64,000 bases of DNA from Lactococcus protaetiae (GCF_006965445.1 NZ_CP041356.1:2632019-2696018); one strand, 5' to 3'; positions 47,739 through 56,877 are shown, counted from the stretch's first letter. The notes: generated by a model from the sequence alone, not told the origin. A program made the numbers and translations.

Positions 47739-48608
47739 TTAGCTTCTATCTATTTTTCCTATTGAAAAAAGTGCGATAGTCCCTTCTCCCGTATGGGTTA
47801 CAATCGTGGGACTTAATGGGCGAACATCTACGTCTGTAATTTCAGATTTTTCAATGATTTCAGATTTTATTTGTTGAGCAATCTCATCTGTTCCAGAGTA
47901 AGAAACAATGACTTTCGGATAAGCCATATCCATATCCTCAAGCGTCTTATCAATCAGCTGATTAATTGCTTTTTTCTTTCCTCGAACTTTGGAAACTTGA
48001 CGAAGTTTACCCTCAGTGTCAACATCCAAAAGAGGCTTTATACTAGCCATCGTCCCGACTAATGCCACAGCTTTCGGAATTCTTCCACCTCGTGCTAAAT
48101 GATTCAAATCGTCAACCATAAATCGACTCTGTAAACGTTTTGTCAGTACTGACAGAATCTCCAGTGTTTCTGTCAGTGATTTACCAGCATCACGCAATCT
48201 AACTACTTCTTCAACAATGAAACCTTCTCCAGATGCGGCAGCAAGTGTATCTAAAACCGTGATTTTTGCCTCTGGAAATTCCTCTAAAACCATATCACGT
48301 GCGATAACAGCTGATTGATAAGTTCCTGACAGCCCAGATGAAAACGCAAGATATAGCAACTCCTCATTTTTCTTTGCAAATGTCTTAAAAACTTCTGCAA
48401 ATTGTCCAGAATTAATTTGTGATGTCTGAACAGTTTCTCCTTTTTTGATTGCTGCAAGGAGCGTAGCGTTATCTAATGCCCCATTCCCAATTGTTTCATA
48501 GGTCCTATCACCAATAGTAACAGTCATTCCAAGTATTGCAATGTCATGTTGATCAAGATAAGTCTGACTCAGGTCTGCTGTTGAGTCCGTCATAATTTGA
48601 AAAGTCAT
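47739..48608 (-). CDS. DegV family fatty-acid-binding protein
   Basis: 289 residues from the ATG giving MTFQIMTDSTADL, with GGAAGGA eight bases upstream; an ATG 14 codons further up is created by a CTGTCAG palindrome and is not the start. MTDSTADL and the TSQINSGQF, SSGLSGTYQSA and LARGGRIPKA blocks are typical of DegV/FakB proteins, which bind a fatty acid and present it to the FakA kinase. Residues LSVLTKRL are encoded by a palindrome-like stretch (48140-48155). Which fatty acid is bound cannot be told. Confidence 0.9.
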   Translation of the reverse strand: MTFQIMTDSTADLSQTYLDQHDIAILGMTVTIGDRTYETIGNGALDNATLLAAIKKGETVQTSQINSGQFAEVFKTFAKKNEELLYLAFSSGLSGTYQSAVIARDMVLEEFPEAKITVLDTLAAASGEGFIVEEVVRLRDAGKSLTETLEILSVLTKRLQSRFMVDDLNHLARGGRIPKAVALVGTMASIKPLLDVDTEGKLRQVSKVRGKKKAINQLIDKTLEDMDMAYPKVIVSYSGTDEIAQQIKSEIIEKSEITDVDVRPLSPTIVTHTGEGTIALFSIGKIDRS

Positions 48609-48631
48609 AAAATTCCTTCCGTAATCTTTTT

Positions 48632-48647
48632 CTGTCAGTACTGACAG
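48632..48647. repeat. CTGTCAG-TA-CTGACAG palindrome between rlmB and degV
   Basis: Perfect 16-base palindrome in the 71-base gap, upstream of the degV ribosome binding site. Confidence 0.75.
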
Positions 48648-48679
48648 CATTTCCGCTAACTGATGGTCTTTTGTCAGTT

Positions 48680-49408
48680 CTATTTTCGATTTCTAAAAAT
48701 TTCATACATCAAAATACTAGCTGCGACACTGGCATTTAGACTTTGAACGTGTCCAATCATCGGAATGGTAATCATCTCATCTACTTGTTTTTTGAGATTT
48801 TGTCCGATACCATGTCCTTCATTGCCTATAACCAGGGCAACTTTTCCAGCAGTATTCCATTTTGGATACGAAGTACCATCCATATCTGTACCAAAAATCC
48901 AAAATCCCTCTGCTTTTAGCCGATCAAGTGCTTGAGAAAGGTTCGTCACTCGAACAACAGGAACATATTGCAGCGCACCAGTTGAAGCCTTAACCGCTGT
49001 CGGTGTAATTCCAACTGAGCGATGTTTTGGAATAATGATTGCATCAACACCTGTTGCATCTGCTGTTCTGGCGATAGAACCCAAATTATGAGGGTCTGTC
49101 AGTTCGTCCAGAATCAAAATTGTCGCTTCTGATTTTTCTGTCAGCACTGACAGAATATTGTCTAGTTCTGCATAGGCAAATTCAGACACACGAGCCACAA
49201 ATCCTTGATGGACTCCATTTTCAGTCATTTTATTTATCTCATTTTTAGGTGTCCAAGAAATATTAACTTTCTTAACTCGCGCAAGCTCTTTTACCTTTTC
49301 GACATTTTTGCCACGTAAATCTTCTTGAATGTAAAGCTTGTTCACAGTATCAACATTTAGTGCTTCGGTCACTGCATGTAAGCCATAGATTAAATCTGTA
49401 TTTTCCAT
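48680..49408 (-). CDS. rlmB: 23S rRNA 2'-O-methyltransferase RlmB (SpoU/TrmH family)
   Basis: 242 residues. N-terminal substrate-binding domain (MENTDLIYGLHAVTEAL, about 1-75) and a SPOUT knot methyltransferase with motif 1 DPHNLGSIARTADATG (about 105), motif 2 LVIGNEGHGI (about 193) and motif 3 IPMIGHVQSLNASVAASILMYE (about 215). Methylates a conserved G in 23S rRNA. No ribosome binding site is visible; an extended -10 box ends six bases before the ATG (see findings). A palindrome at 49138-49153 encodes LSVLTEK. Confidence 0.92.
   Translation of the reverse strand: MENTDLIYGLHAVTEALNVDTVNKLYIQEDLRGKNVEKVKELARVKKVNISWTPKNEINKMTENGVHQGFVARVSEFAYAELDNILSVLTEKSEATILILDELTDPHNLGSIARTADATGVDAIIIPKHRSVGITPTAVKASTGALQYVPVVRVTNLSQALDRLKAEGFWIFGTDMDGTSYPKWNTAGKVALVIGNEGHGIGQNLKKQVDEMITIPMIGHVQSLNASVAASILMYEIFRNRK
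49138..49153. repeat. CTGTCAG-CA-CTGACAG palindrome inside rlmB
   Basis: Seven-base perfect arms in coding sequence, translated SVLTE. Confidence 0.75.
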
Positions 49409-49414
49409 GAGAAT

Positions 49415-49420
49415 ATTATA
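49415..49420 (-). promoter_or_regulatory. Extended -10 promoter of rlmB
   Basis: TGT-TATAAT on the minus strand; transcription would start at or within a base or two of the ATG, implying a leaderless mRNA. TTGTCA lies 21 bases upstream, too far for a normal -35. Confidence 0.5.
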
Positions 49421-49805
49421 ACATTTTTACTCTAAAAAACCTGACAATATTCGTTAGTCTGTTTATTATGTAATAGCTCTAAAAAAATTATGTAAACCAT
49501 TGATTTTAAGTTAATTCCTATTTTACATAATTTTTATGATAATTACTTAATAAGTTTGACCTCATAAATTTTAGATAACTTAATAATCTCTTAAATAAAT
49601 TTTTTATTTCTTTATTTTCAAAATCTTCTAGCTCTCTAATTCTATTCTCTCCTATTTAAAATTTCAAAAGTGAATGACTTATTCTAAATCGTCTAATATA
49701 ACATCCTACCACGTCTCTTAAATATTATATTTATATCCTCAAAATGGCTAGGAAACTACAGTTAGTTTAGATTCACTTATTATATAGAAGACAAAACAAA
49801 TATAT
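49421..49805. other. AT-rich gap without a recognised feature
   Basis: About 385 very AT-rich bases between rlmB and the DadA-like oxidase gene. No open frame with a ribosome binding site and none of the GC-richer repeat modules found in most other gaps of the backbone. Confidence 0.5.
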
Positions 49806-50924
49806 TTACTGATTATCATTTTTCTTTATCACATAATTTGTCATTTCTTTTTGATATTTTGATACTTCCCAGACCTCCTCTGGATGATTAAGATACTGAG
49901 CTAGCAAATAAGCAATGTAAGGTCCCACTGTCAAACCCGATGAACCCAGACCACATGCTACGATAAGCCCTTTTTCATTCATTATTGGTCCAAAAAATGG
50001 TGCAAAATCAGAAGTATAAGCCCTTGTTCCTACTCGATATTGAGCTTTCCCTCTAGTAAAACTAGAATCCCTCACAAATCTTTCTACTCCTTGTGTCAAT
50101 TGTTCAAATGCAGCTTGAGTAGGCTTTAAATCCCAACCCGCTTCGTTCTCATGTGTTGCACCAAGTAAAATCTTCCCCTTTTGAAATGGAATCAAATCTG
50201 CTTCACCATCTAAAAATGCAACTGGCCAATTTCCTGTATCAAAAGTAGTTTCAAAAGAAAGGAGCTGTCCTTTTTGAGGTCTAACATCCGTTTCGTAGTC
50301 AATAGAACTCAATAAATTTTTAAGTGCTGGCCCAGCACAGAGTATCAACTCCTTTACCTCTATATTTTCAGACGTACTCTCAATTCCCCAATACTCACCT
50401 ACTCGGTGCAAGCTTGCTTCCTCAGTGACAAATTTCACTCCTCTAGCCATCGCCCGCCGTTTCAAATGCTCTAAATAAGACTTGCCATCCAATCTTGCAC
50501 CACCAGAAATATAAAGACTAGGTAATTCCTTTAGTAGTGGAAAAAAATCAACCGTTTCTTCTGGACTAAGCAATTGAATTTCTCCAATCTCTGGAGCTTC
50601 CTTTTTTCTTTCCAGCGCCAATTGTTTCAATCTTTCAAGCTCATCTGGTTCTCTCAAAAAGAGCGTACCACATTGTTCATAGACTTCTGCTGGTAAGTCA
50701 AAATCTCTAACCAATTGTTCAAAAAATGCAGCGCCATCTTTAGCAAGCTGGTACCATTTCTTATTTCGCCTTTTAGAGAGCCACGGTGAAATAATTCCCG
50801 CACTTGCCTGAGTCGCTTGATTCTTTTGAGAATCAAATAAAATGACCTCATATTGTGTCGTATCAATATAATTTGCTAACGTCATTCCGATAATTCCGCC
50901 ACCAATAATTGCAATCTTTTTCAT
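49806..50924 (-). CDS. FAD-dependent amino-acid oxidase/dehydrogenase (DadA-like)
   Basis: 372 residues. N-terminal FAD site IAIIGGGIIGMTLANYID (about 3-20) with GIISPWLSKRRNKKWYQLA after it, and C-terminal FAD block FFGPIMNEKGLIVACGLGSSGLTVGPYIAYLLA (about 310-345), both of the DAO superfamily. Likely oxidises a D-amino acid or glycine-like substrate; specificity cannot be assigned. Monocistronic; no strong ribosome binding site is seen. The following genes are unrelated. Confidence 0.85.
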   Translation of the reverse strand: MKKIAIIGGGIIGMTLANYIDTTQYEVILFDSQKNQATQASAGIISPWLSKRRNKKWYQLAKDGAAFFEQLVRDFDLPAEVYEQCGTLFLREPDELERLKQLALERKKEAPEIGEIQLLSPEETVDFFPLLKELPSLYISGGARLDGKSYLEHLKRRAMARGVKFVTEEASLHRVGEYWGIESTSENIEVKELILCAGPALKNLLSSIDYETDVRPQKGQLLSFETTFDTGNWPVAFLDGEADLIPFQKGKILLGATHENEAGWDLKPTQAAFEQLTQGVERFVRDSSFTRGKAQYRVGTRAYTSDFAPFFGPIMNEKGLIVACGLGSSGLTVGPYIAYLLAQYLNHPEEVWEVSKYQKEMTNYVIKKNDNQ

Positions 50925-51049
50925 ATAAATAAACCGTTATTCTTACTTTGATAAAAGCCTCAAAGCATTAATTCCCCTCAACTATGTTACATGATAGACC
51001 ACTAACCATTCTCGTTAGAAAATAAAATCAAGACTCAAAGTCCTGATTT

Positions 51050-51318
51050 TATTGTTAATGTTCTTTAACTTAGCAAGTGCGTGCTATCTCCGCCCTTTGG
51101 GATACGCTGTCGATGCTCGCTACGCCACTAAAGTGGCTAGTCGCAATCGCAATTCCCCCACCTCTATAAGGTGGCTGGATAAGCAGCACCATCTCCGCTT
51201 CGCTACGCTGTCCATTCGCTCTAAATCGCTAAAGCGATAAGGCGAAATGGCAAGCTCTGCTTTCGTTCTACTAACATTGGTGGGGGAGAAAGCCCCCACC
51301 ACCAATGAAGCAATCACT
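51050..51318. repeat. Composite repeat locus after pepC
   Basis: Directly abuts and overlaps the pepC stop: the gene-end module TGAAGT-GATT-GCTTCA, then a GGTGGGGG...CCCCCACC hairpin ending ATGTTAG (about 51265-51318), which should work as a terminator. Left of it are 'gctatctccg', 'gctgtcgatg' and 'cgctgtccat' blocks shared with other loci. No gene. Confidence 0.8.
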
Positions 51319-52632
51319 TCAAGCCAAAGCTCCCATTGGATCCCACGGAAGTAAAACTTGTGGTTCTGATTCATAGGCAGTAAGTTCTTCTTCAGTCAAA
51401 AACTCTTTGCGTACAACAATTTGATAAGTATATTCATCCATCCAACTATCCGAAGCAACGAAGTAACCTTTGAAATCCCCTGCATCTTTACCCCAAGAAT
51501 TTTCAACTTTCCATTTAACAGGGTTTCCTTCTGAATCTAAATCTACACCAGCCAAAACCATGGCATGAGTCATCAAACTTTCTCCGTAGTCCAAGCGCCC
51601 AGCTTTGTCTTGGGTAAATTCAATATCAAGTGCTGTTTTAAAATCATAAGCATCCATTGTCAAGAGACCCGCAGACCGATTTGATTCTTGACCAACATCA
51701 CAGCCAAACCAAACTGTTTCACCTGCTTGCATTTGTGCGATTGCAAGTTTTTTGAAGCGTTCCATATCAACATTCAAATGCTTCACATCACGCGCACCGA
51801 CAACATTTCCAAGAAATTCGACAGTATAAGATTTATTGTAAGGCTTATCTGCCGTTGGCGCGTTAATGACTGACACATAATCACTCAAATCAACATTTAC
51901 AAATTTACTATAAAACTCTTTTGGAGTGCCTTCAAATTTAATCAAGTTATTTTCCTTGTCACGAAAGGCAAAATCAAAGCTTTGTGGTGGTAATCCCAAA
52001 GTTATTGCCAAGAAATTAAAAATTTCTTGCAATAAATCTTCTTTAACGGCTTGTACATCACCTTCTTGCTCAATAGTATAACGTAAAATTTCTGCATCTT
52101 GACGAAGTAATTTGTTTAAATATTGATTAAGTTCCCGAGATGACGATGATGCTTGTGATTCAGGATATACTGATTTTGGTACCACACCATATTTTTCAAA
52201 AATCGCAACCATCATATCCCATTGACCCCCATCTTGTTGGGGAGTTTGAAGTAAAAATTTCAAACGACGGTCATCCATATTAACATGATTGATGATTTGT
52301 TCAAAAAACCAATTTGATTTTTCATATTTATCCCAGAAAAAAGTATAGGCTTGTGAAAACTCAAAATCTTCAGTTTTAAACTCATTGATAAATTTGTGAC
52401 GGAAAGTATTCATTGCTGCAAACATCCAGCAACGTCCTGATTGTTTTTGATTCGTTACTGGATCTTTTGTCAAATCAATCGAAAACTCTGGCAAGTTAGC
52501 CGCGTGTGAACCTCGTACTTCAAGACTAGAAAGCAAACCATTTTTTGTTGCTGCATTTTCTACTGCACGTAATTTTGTATTTTCAGCAAAATTTTCGTAG
52601 AGTTTTTGTGTGAAATCTTTTGTCAAAGTCAT
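51319..52632 (-). CDS. pepC: Aminopeptidase C (bleomycin hydrolase family)
   Basis: 437 residues, the usual lactococcal length. Cytosolic papain-like cysteine aminopeptidase forming hexamers; important in casein peptide use. Catalytic Cys68 is in NQKQSGRCWMFAA, His in ESLMTHAMVLAG (about 360), Asn in WKVENSWGKDAG (about 382). The C-terminus ends PWDPMGALA, which reaches the active site and sets exopeptidase action. SD GGAGGG is present. The stop lies inside a dispersed repeat module. Confidence 0.97.
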   Translation of the reverse strand: MTLTKDFTQKLYENFAENTKLRAVENAATKNGLLSSLEVRGSHAANLPEFSIDLTKDPVTNQKQSGRCWMFAAMNTFRHKFINEFKTEDFEFSQAYTFFWDKYEKSNWFFEQIINHVNMDDRRLKFLLQTPQQDGGQWDMMVAIFEKYGVVPKSVYPESQASSSSRELNQYLNKLLRQDAEILRYTIEQEGDVQAVKEDLLQEIFNFLAITLGLPPQSFDFAFRDKENNLIKFEGTPKEFYSKFVNVDLSDYVSVINAPTADKPYNKSYTVEFLGNVVGARDVKHLNVDMERFKKLAIAQMQAGETVWFGCDVGQESNRSAGLLTMDAYDFKTALDIEFTQDKAGRLDYGESLMTHAMVLAGVDLDSEGNPVKWKVENSWGKDAGDFKGYFVASDSWMDEYTYQIVVRKEFLTEEELTAYESEPQVLLPWDPMGALA

Positions 52633-52736
52633 TTTTTCCCTCCAATAGCCTTACATTTTTGTCAATATTTTGACGAAACACCAAAAATATTGATGTTCAA
52701 TTATTCACTATATTCTTCCATTATAATCTAAATTAT

Positions 52737-52763
52737 CAAAAAAATCAGCAACTACAGCTGATT
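52737..52763 (-). terminator. Terminator upstream of pepC
   Basis: AATCAGC ... GCTGATT hairpin followed by seven T on the minus strand; ends transcription from the HD gene side before pepC. Confidence 0.75.
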
Positions 52764-52794
52764 CTTCATAAAAACAATGGCAAATGAACGTATT

Positions 52795-53040
52795 ATTTTA
52801 ACTTAGCAAGTGCGTGCTATCTCCGCCCTTGGGGCTCCACTGTCCGTTTGATTGCCACTTGGTATTGGCACTTTAGTGCCTTACAGCCAATGCCTTTTGC
52901 TCTTCCCTAAACAAACGGACAAATGTCCTATGGTCATGCGAAGCTAACTGCTAAAGCAGTAAGAGCAAAAGGCAAAGCGATAAAGCGAAATGGCAAGCTC
53001 TGCTTTCGTTCTACTAGCATAGTACAGGACAATCACACCA
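52795..53040. repeat. Composite repeat locus between the HD gene and pepC
   Basis: Contains the 'gcaagtgcgt-gctatctccg' block, 'ccactgtccg', several 'gcaaaaggca' and 'aaggcgaaat'-like words and a 'ctctgctttc-gttctactag' end that recurs near 10.25, 51.25 and 60.5 kb. No gene. Confidence 0.75.
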
Positions 53041-53064
53041 TGACATACTAATTTTATCTAAAAG

Positions 53065-53646
53065 TTATAACGATAATTTCTTTAATCTATCTGAAAGCTC
53101 CGTCTGTGCCTCAATTAACCATGGATGAACAACCTTTAAACCTGCTTGCTTAATAAAGTTAATATAATACAATGCTGCAGCTTCCATTGAATCTTCGAGT
53201 GAATAAAGCAACCCCTCTTTAAAGGGAGCATTATCTCCACCATCCCAGCTGATTTTATCTGCCAAAAATAGAATTAAATCAAGCTTTGTATAGTTTGCAC
53301 GCAGTGTTGTATGACATTCAACAGCTTCCAAAATCTCGATATCTGTTATCTTAAACTTTTCCTTGGCTAACCACTTTGACAATTTTTGGTGGATAATCAA
53401 CGGAAATTCATATTCCTCAGCTAATAGAGAAATTCCAAAATTTTCAGCCCTCTCTACGCGCTCATCATTTGGGTAAACTCCACCAATATCGTGCAAAAGT
53501 CCAGCTATATATGCCTTATTCCTATCATAATCATACTCAACAGCAAGCTTTTCTGCCGTTGTTGCCACCGCAAGCGAATGCTCAAATAATTTTTCACTGT
53601 TTAAGAAATCATGAACTTTTTCAATCAATCTATCTCTGTTCTCCAT
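53065..53646 (-). CDS. HD-domain phosphohydrolase (YqeK-like)
   Basis: 193 residues. HD metal-site residues are in HSLAVATTAEKLA (His about 23), AGLLHDIGG (His-Asp about 52-53), LIIHQKLS, and ECHTTLRANYTKLDLILFLADKISWD (about 112-140). The order matches the YqeK family, which hydrolyses diadenosine tetraphosphate in related bacteria, though overall identity is uncertain. Monocistronic between repeat-filled gaps. Other HD phosphohydrolase activities are possible. Confidence 0.75.
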   Translation of the reverse strand: MENRDRLIEKVHDFLNSEKLFEHSLAVATTAEKLAVEYDYDRNKAYIAGLLHDIGGVYPNDERVERAENFGISLLAEEYEFPLIIHQKLSKWLAKEKFKITDIEILEAVECHTTLRANYTKLDLILFLADKISWDGGDNAPFKEGLLYSLEDSMEAAALYYINFIKQAGLKVVHPWLIEAQTELSDRLKKLSL

Positions 53647-53699
53647 TAAAATTTCTCCCTAGCCCAAATTCTATCGCAATAGATAAATTCTTTTTTAGT

Positions 53700-54195
53700 T
53701 TTTCGAACTCAATTATATCAAGATGTGAGCAACATCGCTAAGAAGCGTAGAGAAATAGAAAAATGTGGTTCTGCTCGTAGAGCAGGTTCCATTTTGTCTT
53801 TTTTCATAGCTTTTGATGTTGTAAACTCAATTATATCAAGATGTGAGGTTGCTTGTCCAGAACTCATGAAAATTGCCGTTTAGCTCTTTGCGCTTTAGTG
53901 CATAAGCCAATGGACAGCATAGTGCTAGAAGCGCGTAGATAAGAAAAGACGGAGAACACTCATTGACGACTTTTATCTATTTTTCTGAGTTCTAAGCAGC
54001 CAAGCCCAATTATAACAAAAAACCTACTAAGAGAGCAGGTTCTTGTAAACGTTTTTTGAGCAGTGAAACGGAAATAGTGCTGCTTATCCCTCCACCTAAA
54101 AAGGTGGGAGAGTTACCACTCCGACTAGGTGCTTTGCCTTTTGCTCTTACCATTTCGTCTTGCCAGCTTTGGCGGAAGTTAGCAAGCACTTGCTT
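53700..54195. repeat. Repeat-rich gap upstream of the HD gene
   Basis: The phrase 'aactcaatta-tatcaagatg' occurs twice (about 53707 and 53824), the second near a 'gtgaggttgc' end. Small hairpins are present (for example GAACCTGC...GCAGGTTC words near 53770). The 54050-54190 part has blocks shared with 60.35-60.45 kb. No gene supported. Confidence 0.65.
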
Positions 54196-54197
54196 GG

Positions 54198-54518
54198 TTA
54201 AATTTCCACAGCTGTGCCAGAAGCAATAATCATCATCATATTATTCCCACCATTGCCGATTGTTTCATAATCTACTTTAACACCAACCACTGCGCCTGCT
54301 CCAAGGGCTGTTGCACGTTGTTTTAATTCCTCGAGTGCTTCTTCTCGTCCTTGAATCAATTCATTTTCATAAGATTTTGAGCGACCGCCTAAGATATTTG
54401 TAAAACTTGCTTTAAAGTCTTTGATAAAATCAACTCCAGCGACAACTTCGCCGAAGACAATTCCTTTATATCCTTTAATCTCTACACCATCAATGGTATT
54501 TGTCGTTGTGATAATCAT
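54198..54518 (-). CDS. YbjQ/UPF0145 family protein
   Basis: 106 residues from the ATG with AAGGAG six bases upstream (MIITTTNTIDGVEIKGYKG); an upstream in-frame start is less likely. The whole protein is the YbjQ domain: GIVFGEVVAGVDFIKDFKAS, ALEELKQRATALGAGAVVGVKVDYET, MMMIIASGTAV. It forms pentamers in homologues; the name 'heavy-metal binding' in databases is not functionally proven. 34 bases after mtnN, so cotranscription is likely. Confidence 0.88.
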   Translation of the reverse strand: MIITTTNTIDGVEIKGYKGIVFGEVVAGVDFIKDFKASFTNILGGRSKSYENELIQGREEALEELKQRATALGAGAVVGVKVDYETIGNGGNNMMMIIASGTAVEI

Positions 54519-54552
54519 GTTAATCTCCTTAAAGTTCACTTCAATATCTTGA

Positions 54553-55233
54553 TTATACCATTTTATTTAGTAGACTAATCAGCCCTTTGGCTGATTTTCG
54601 CCCTGCCTCAATGATAAATTCATCAAACTTCACGTTAGCATCATGGTCAGCTGTATCAGACATTGCACGAATGATAACAAATGGTTTATCTAAAGCTGTT
54701 GCAGCTTGTGCAATTGATGCACCTTCCATTTCAACTGCCAAGACATCTGGAAAATGCTTCTTAATTTCAATGATACGTGAGGGACTACTGATAAAGCTGT
54801 CAGAACTTGTAATCAGGCCGATATGGACACCATCCAAAACTTTTTTCAGCTCAGAAACAAAATATTTACTTGACTCAAAATATAATGGTTGTTGAGCCAT
54901 TTGACCAAAAGCATAACCGAAAGCAGTGACATCCACATCATGATAAGCCAGCTTATCAGCAACAACAACGTCACCAATATTTAATCCTTGAGCTACAGCT
55001 CCTGCCGATCCTGTATTGATAATAGCATCCACTTCGAAAATCTCAACAAGAAGCGCCACAGCGAGCGCAGACATTACTTTACCAATGCCAGACTCTACCA
55101 ATACAACTTCGTGGCGACCAATTGAACCCGTATGAAAAGTACGCCCGTGACGTGTATGTTTTTCTGCATTTTCTAGATTTTCAATAAGTACGCGGATTTC
55201 TTCATCCATTGCACAGATAATTCCTAATTTCAT
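54553..55233 (-). CDS. mtnN: 5'-methylthioadenosine/S-adenosylhomocysteine nucleosidase
   Basis: 226 residues. Cleaves MTA, SAH and 5'-deoxyadenosine; feeds methionine recycling and AI-2 precursor supply. Blocks GIICAMDEEI at the start, NTGSAGAVAQGLNIGDVV (about 75), AVEMEGASIAQ (about 170, substrate ribose Glu) and AMSDTAD (catalytic Asp, about 195). Follows macP and a 600-base repeat-filled gap. Confidence 0.97.
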   Translation of the reverse strand: MKLGIICAMDEEIRVLIENLENAEKHTRHGRTFHTGSIGRHEVVLVESGIGKVMSALAVALLVEIFEVDAIINTGSAGAVAQGLNIGDVVVADKLAYHDVDVTAFGYAFGQMAQQPLYFESSKYFVSELKKVLDGVHIGLITSSDSFISSPSRIIEIKKHFPDVLAVEMEGASIAQAATALDKPFVIIRAMSDTADHDANVKFDEFIIEAGRKSAKGLISLLNKMV

Positions 55234-55248
55234 TATTGCCTTTCTTTA

Positions 55249-55780
55249 TACTAGTTCACCTTTAATTTTACGTAGTAAAATTATTAGATGAACTGCAGAT
55301 ATACTGCCTTTTGTTCTTGCAAGCTTTGCTTGCTAGGCAAACGGACAGCGGAGTGAGTGAAACGAATGTAGACCGTTCGCAGAACGGCGCACAAAGTGCG
55401 TGCCTTGCGCCTGAGCAAGAAGTGTTTTGCGTGAAACGCAAAGGTTGCGATTGCGACTAGGTGCTTTGCCTTTTACTCTTGCTGCTTTAGCAGCGGACAG
55501 CGGAGCAACGAAGTTGCGTAGAAAACCGTTCACAGAACGGCGTGCGAATCACGTAGCACCGTAGCGAACCATTTCGCCTTGCTGCTTTAGCAGATTGCGA
55601 TTTGAACTTGCCACTTTAGTGGCTTAGTGAAATCGACAGCGGAGCAAAGAGGAGATAGAGCGAATGCCTCTATCGTTGTCAGCTCCGCTGACTTACGAAT
55701 AGAGGACAAATTGTTCTACGGATATCCGTGGTGCATCAACAACGTAGCGCAGCGAAGTGACTTTTAAACCTAGGTTTAAA
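55249..55780. repeat. Largest composite repeat locus, between macP and mtnN
   Basis: Begins with a hairpin AGTTCACC...GGTGAACT-type (about 55254-55296, imperfect), followed by many module words ('gcaaacggac-agcgga', 'accgttcgca-gaacgg', 'aaggcgaaat'-like, 'gaaatcgaca-gcggag', 'tctatcgttg'). The word 'cgttc(g/a)cagaacg' forms small palindromes at about 55371 and 55528. GC content is clearly above the genes around it. No gene. Confidence 0.8.
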
Positions 55781-55833
55781 AATCAAACAGTATTAGTTCC
55801 CTTTATTAATACCCGATATAGACACTTCAATAA

Positions 55834-56112
55834 TCAGAAATAATACCAGACAAATGCGATTCCAAGAAGAATCACAATCACAGTAACAATCCAAAGCCAT
55901 TTATTGATTATCTTCCCGCGTTTCTTTACTTTTGCATTTTCAATCCGCCGGCTCTTATAGACTGAGTTTTTACTTAATTCTCGCTCAATATTGTCATATT
56001 TTTCTGCAATTTCACGGTCGTTTTCAAGTTCTTTTTGTAACTTTTGATCAAGTCTTTTTTTATCCTGTTTTGCTTGCTCAATGATATCATCTGTCAAAAG
56101 TGGTCTAGGCAT
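55834..56112 (-). CDS. macP: MacP-like PBP2a cofactor
   Basis: 92 residues from ATG CCT AGA, with GGAGG nine bases upstream; a TTG three codons earlier is possible. Short N-terminal motif MPRPLLTDDIIEQA, central charged coiled stretch, KSRRIENAK, then one membrane helix (about 67-90). The PLLTDDIIE and SRRIEN blocks and the gene order glmU-NUDIX-this-mtnN are those of pneumococcal macP, whose product activates the wall synthase PBP2a and is phosphorylated by StkP. The match is by motif and position only; the phosphosite is not obvious. It overlaps nudF by eight bases. Confidence 0.75.
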   Translation of the reverse strand: MPRPLLTDDIIEQAKQDKKRLDQKLQKELENDREIAEKYDNIERELSKNSVYKSRRIENAKVKKRGKIINKWLWIVTVIVILLGIAFVWYYF

Positions 56113-56689
56113 TTTTTTCAACCTCCGCCTTAAGCTGTTGGATTTCCCAATACCAAATCGCTAGAATTGTTTTTGCGTCTGAGATTTGCCCTGTTGCTAT
56201 CATTTCTTTTGCCTCAGGTAGCGTCACCTCAACTTTCTCCAAAAACTCTCCAACATCTGCTGCTCTTGGATGCTTGATTTTGGTTAATTCTGATGAAAAA
56301 TAGACGTATGTTTTTTCTGATGAAAATCCTGGTGTACCGTAAAAGGCAGAGATTTCTATTAAATTTTCTGCTTTATAACCCGTCTCTTCTTCTAATTCAC
56401 GTAAGGCGGCAGCTTGAGGATTCAATTCTTCACCTACTTCTAATTTTCCTGCTGGAATCTCAAAAATAAACTGCTCTAATGCTTTACGGTATTGTCCTAC
56501 CAAAATCATCTTGTCACAACGAACTGGTGCAATTGCAACTCCACCATTGTGAAAAACTAATTCTCGAAAACTCGTTGTGTTATCAGGAAGGCTCACAATA
56601 TCACGGACAACATGAAAAATCTTTCCATGAAAAATTTCTTCTCGAGACAATGTTTTTTCTTCAAATTTTTTCTCATCAAAATCTAGCAT
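56105..56689 (-). CDS. nudF: NUDIX hydrolase, ADP-ribose pyrophosphatase-like
   Basis: 194 residues from the ATG with AGGAG five bases upstream (MLDFDEKKFEEKT); the frame is open further upstream, but those residues are encoded by repeat-like sequence. Nudix box GKLEVGEELNPQAAALRELEEETGY (about 90-115) with the REXXEE core intact. The N-terminal KIFHVVRDIVSLPDN is typical of NudF-like enzymes. It overlaps macP, indicating tight coupling. Confidence 0.9.
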   Translation of the reverse strand: MLDFDEKKFEEKTLSREEIFHGKIFHVVRDIVSLPDNTTSFRELVFHNGGVAIAPVRCDKMILVGQYRKALEQFIFEIPAGKLEVGEELNPQAAALRELEEETGYKAENLIEISAFYGTPGFSSEKTYVYFSSELTKIKHPRAADVGEFLEKVEVTLPEAKEMIATGQISDAKTILAIWYWEIQQLKAEVEKNA

Positions 56690-56858
56690 AACAACTCCTG
56701 AATAATAATTTGCAAAACGAGAGAGTCTTCCTCTCCCCTCTCTCATTTTCTCATTTCTGTCAGCACAAGATTTTACTGACAGAAATCCTGTCAGTTTAAT
56801 GCAATTAAAATGAGCATTAAATCGGCGAATAAAGGAATGCTCAGCTTTGCTGCGCATT

Positions 56859-56876
56859 CTGTCAGTACACTGACAA
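56859..56876. repeat. CTGTCAG-TACA-CTGACAA palindrome after glmU
   Basis: Inverted arms (one end mismatch) immediately past the glmU stop; further CTGTCAG/CTGACAG words occur at about 56757-56795 between glmU and nudF. Confidence 0.7.
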
Positions 56877-56877
56877 A

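Noticed and set aside
51052..51374. Frames of 62 and 84 codons around the pepC end
   Set aside because: Products of repeat modules; one overlaps pepC in another frame.
55333..55533. 66-codon frame in the macP-mtnN repeat locus
   Set aside because: Arg/Ala-rich translation of repeat modules, similar to spurious frames in other repeat loci; no ribosome binding site.
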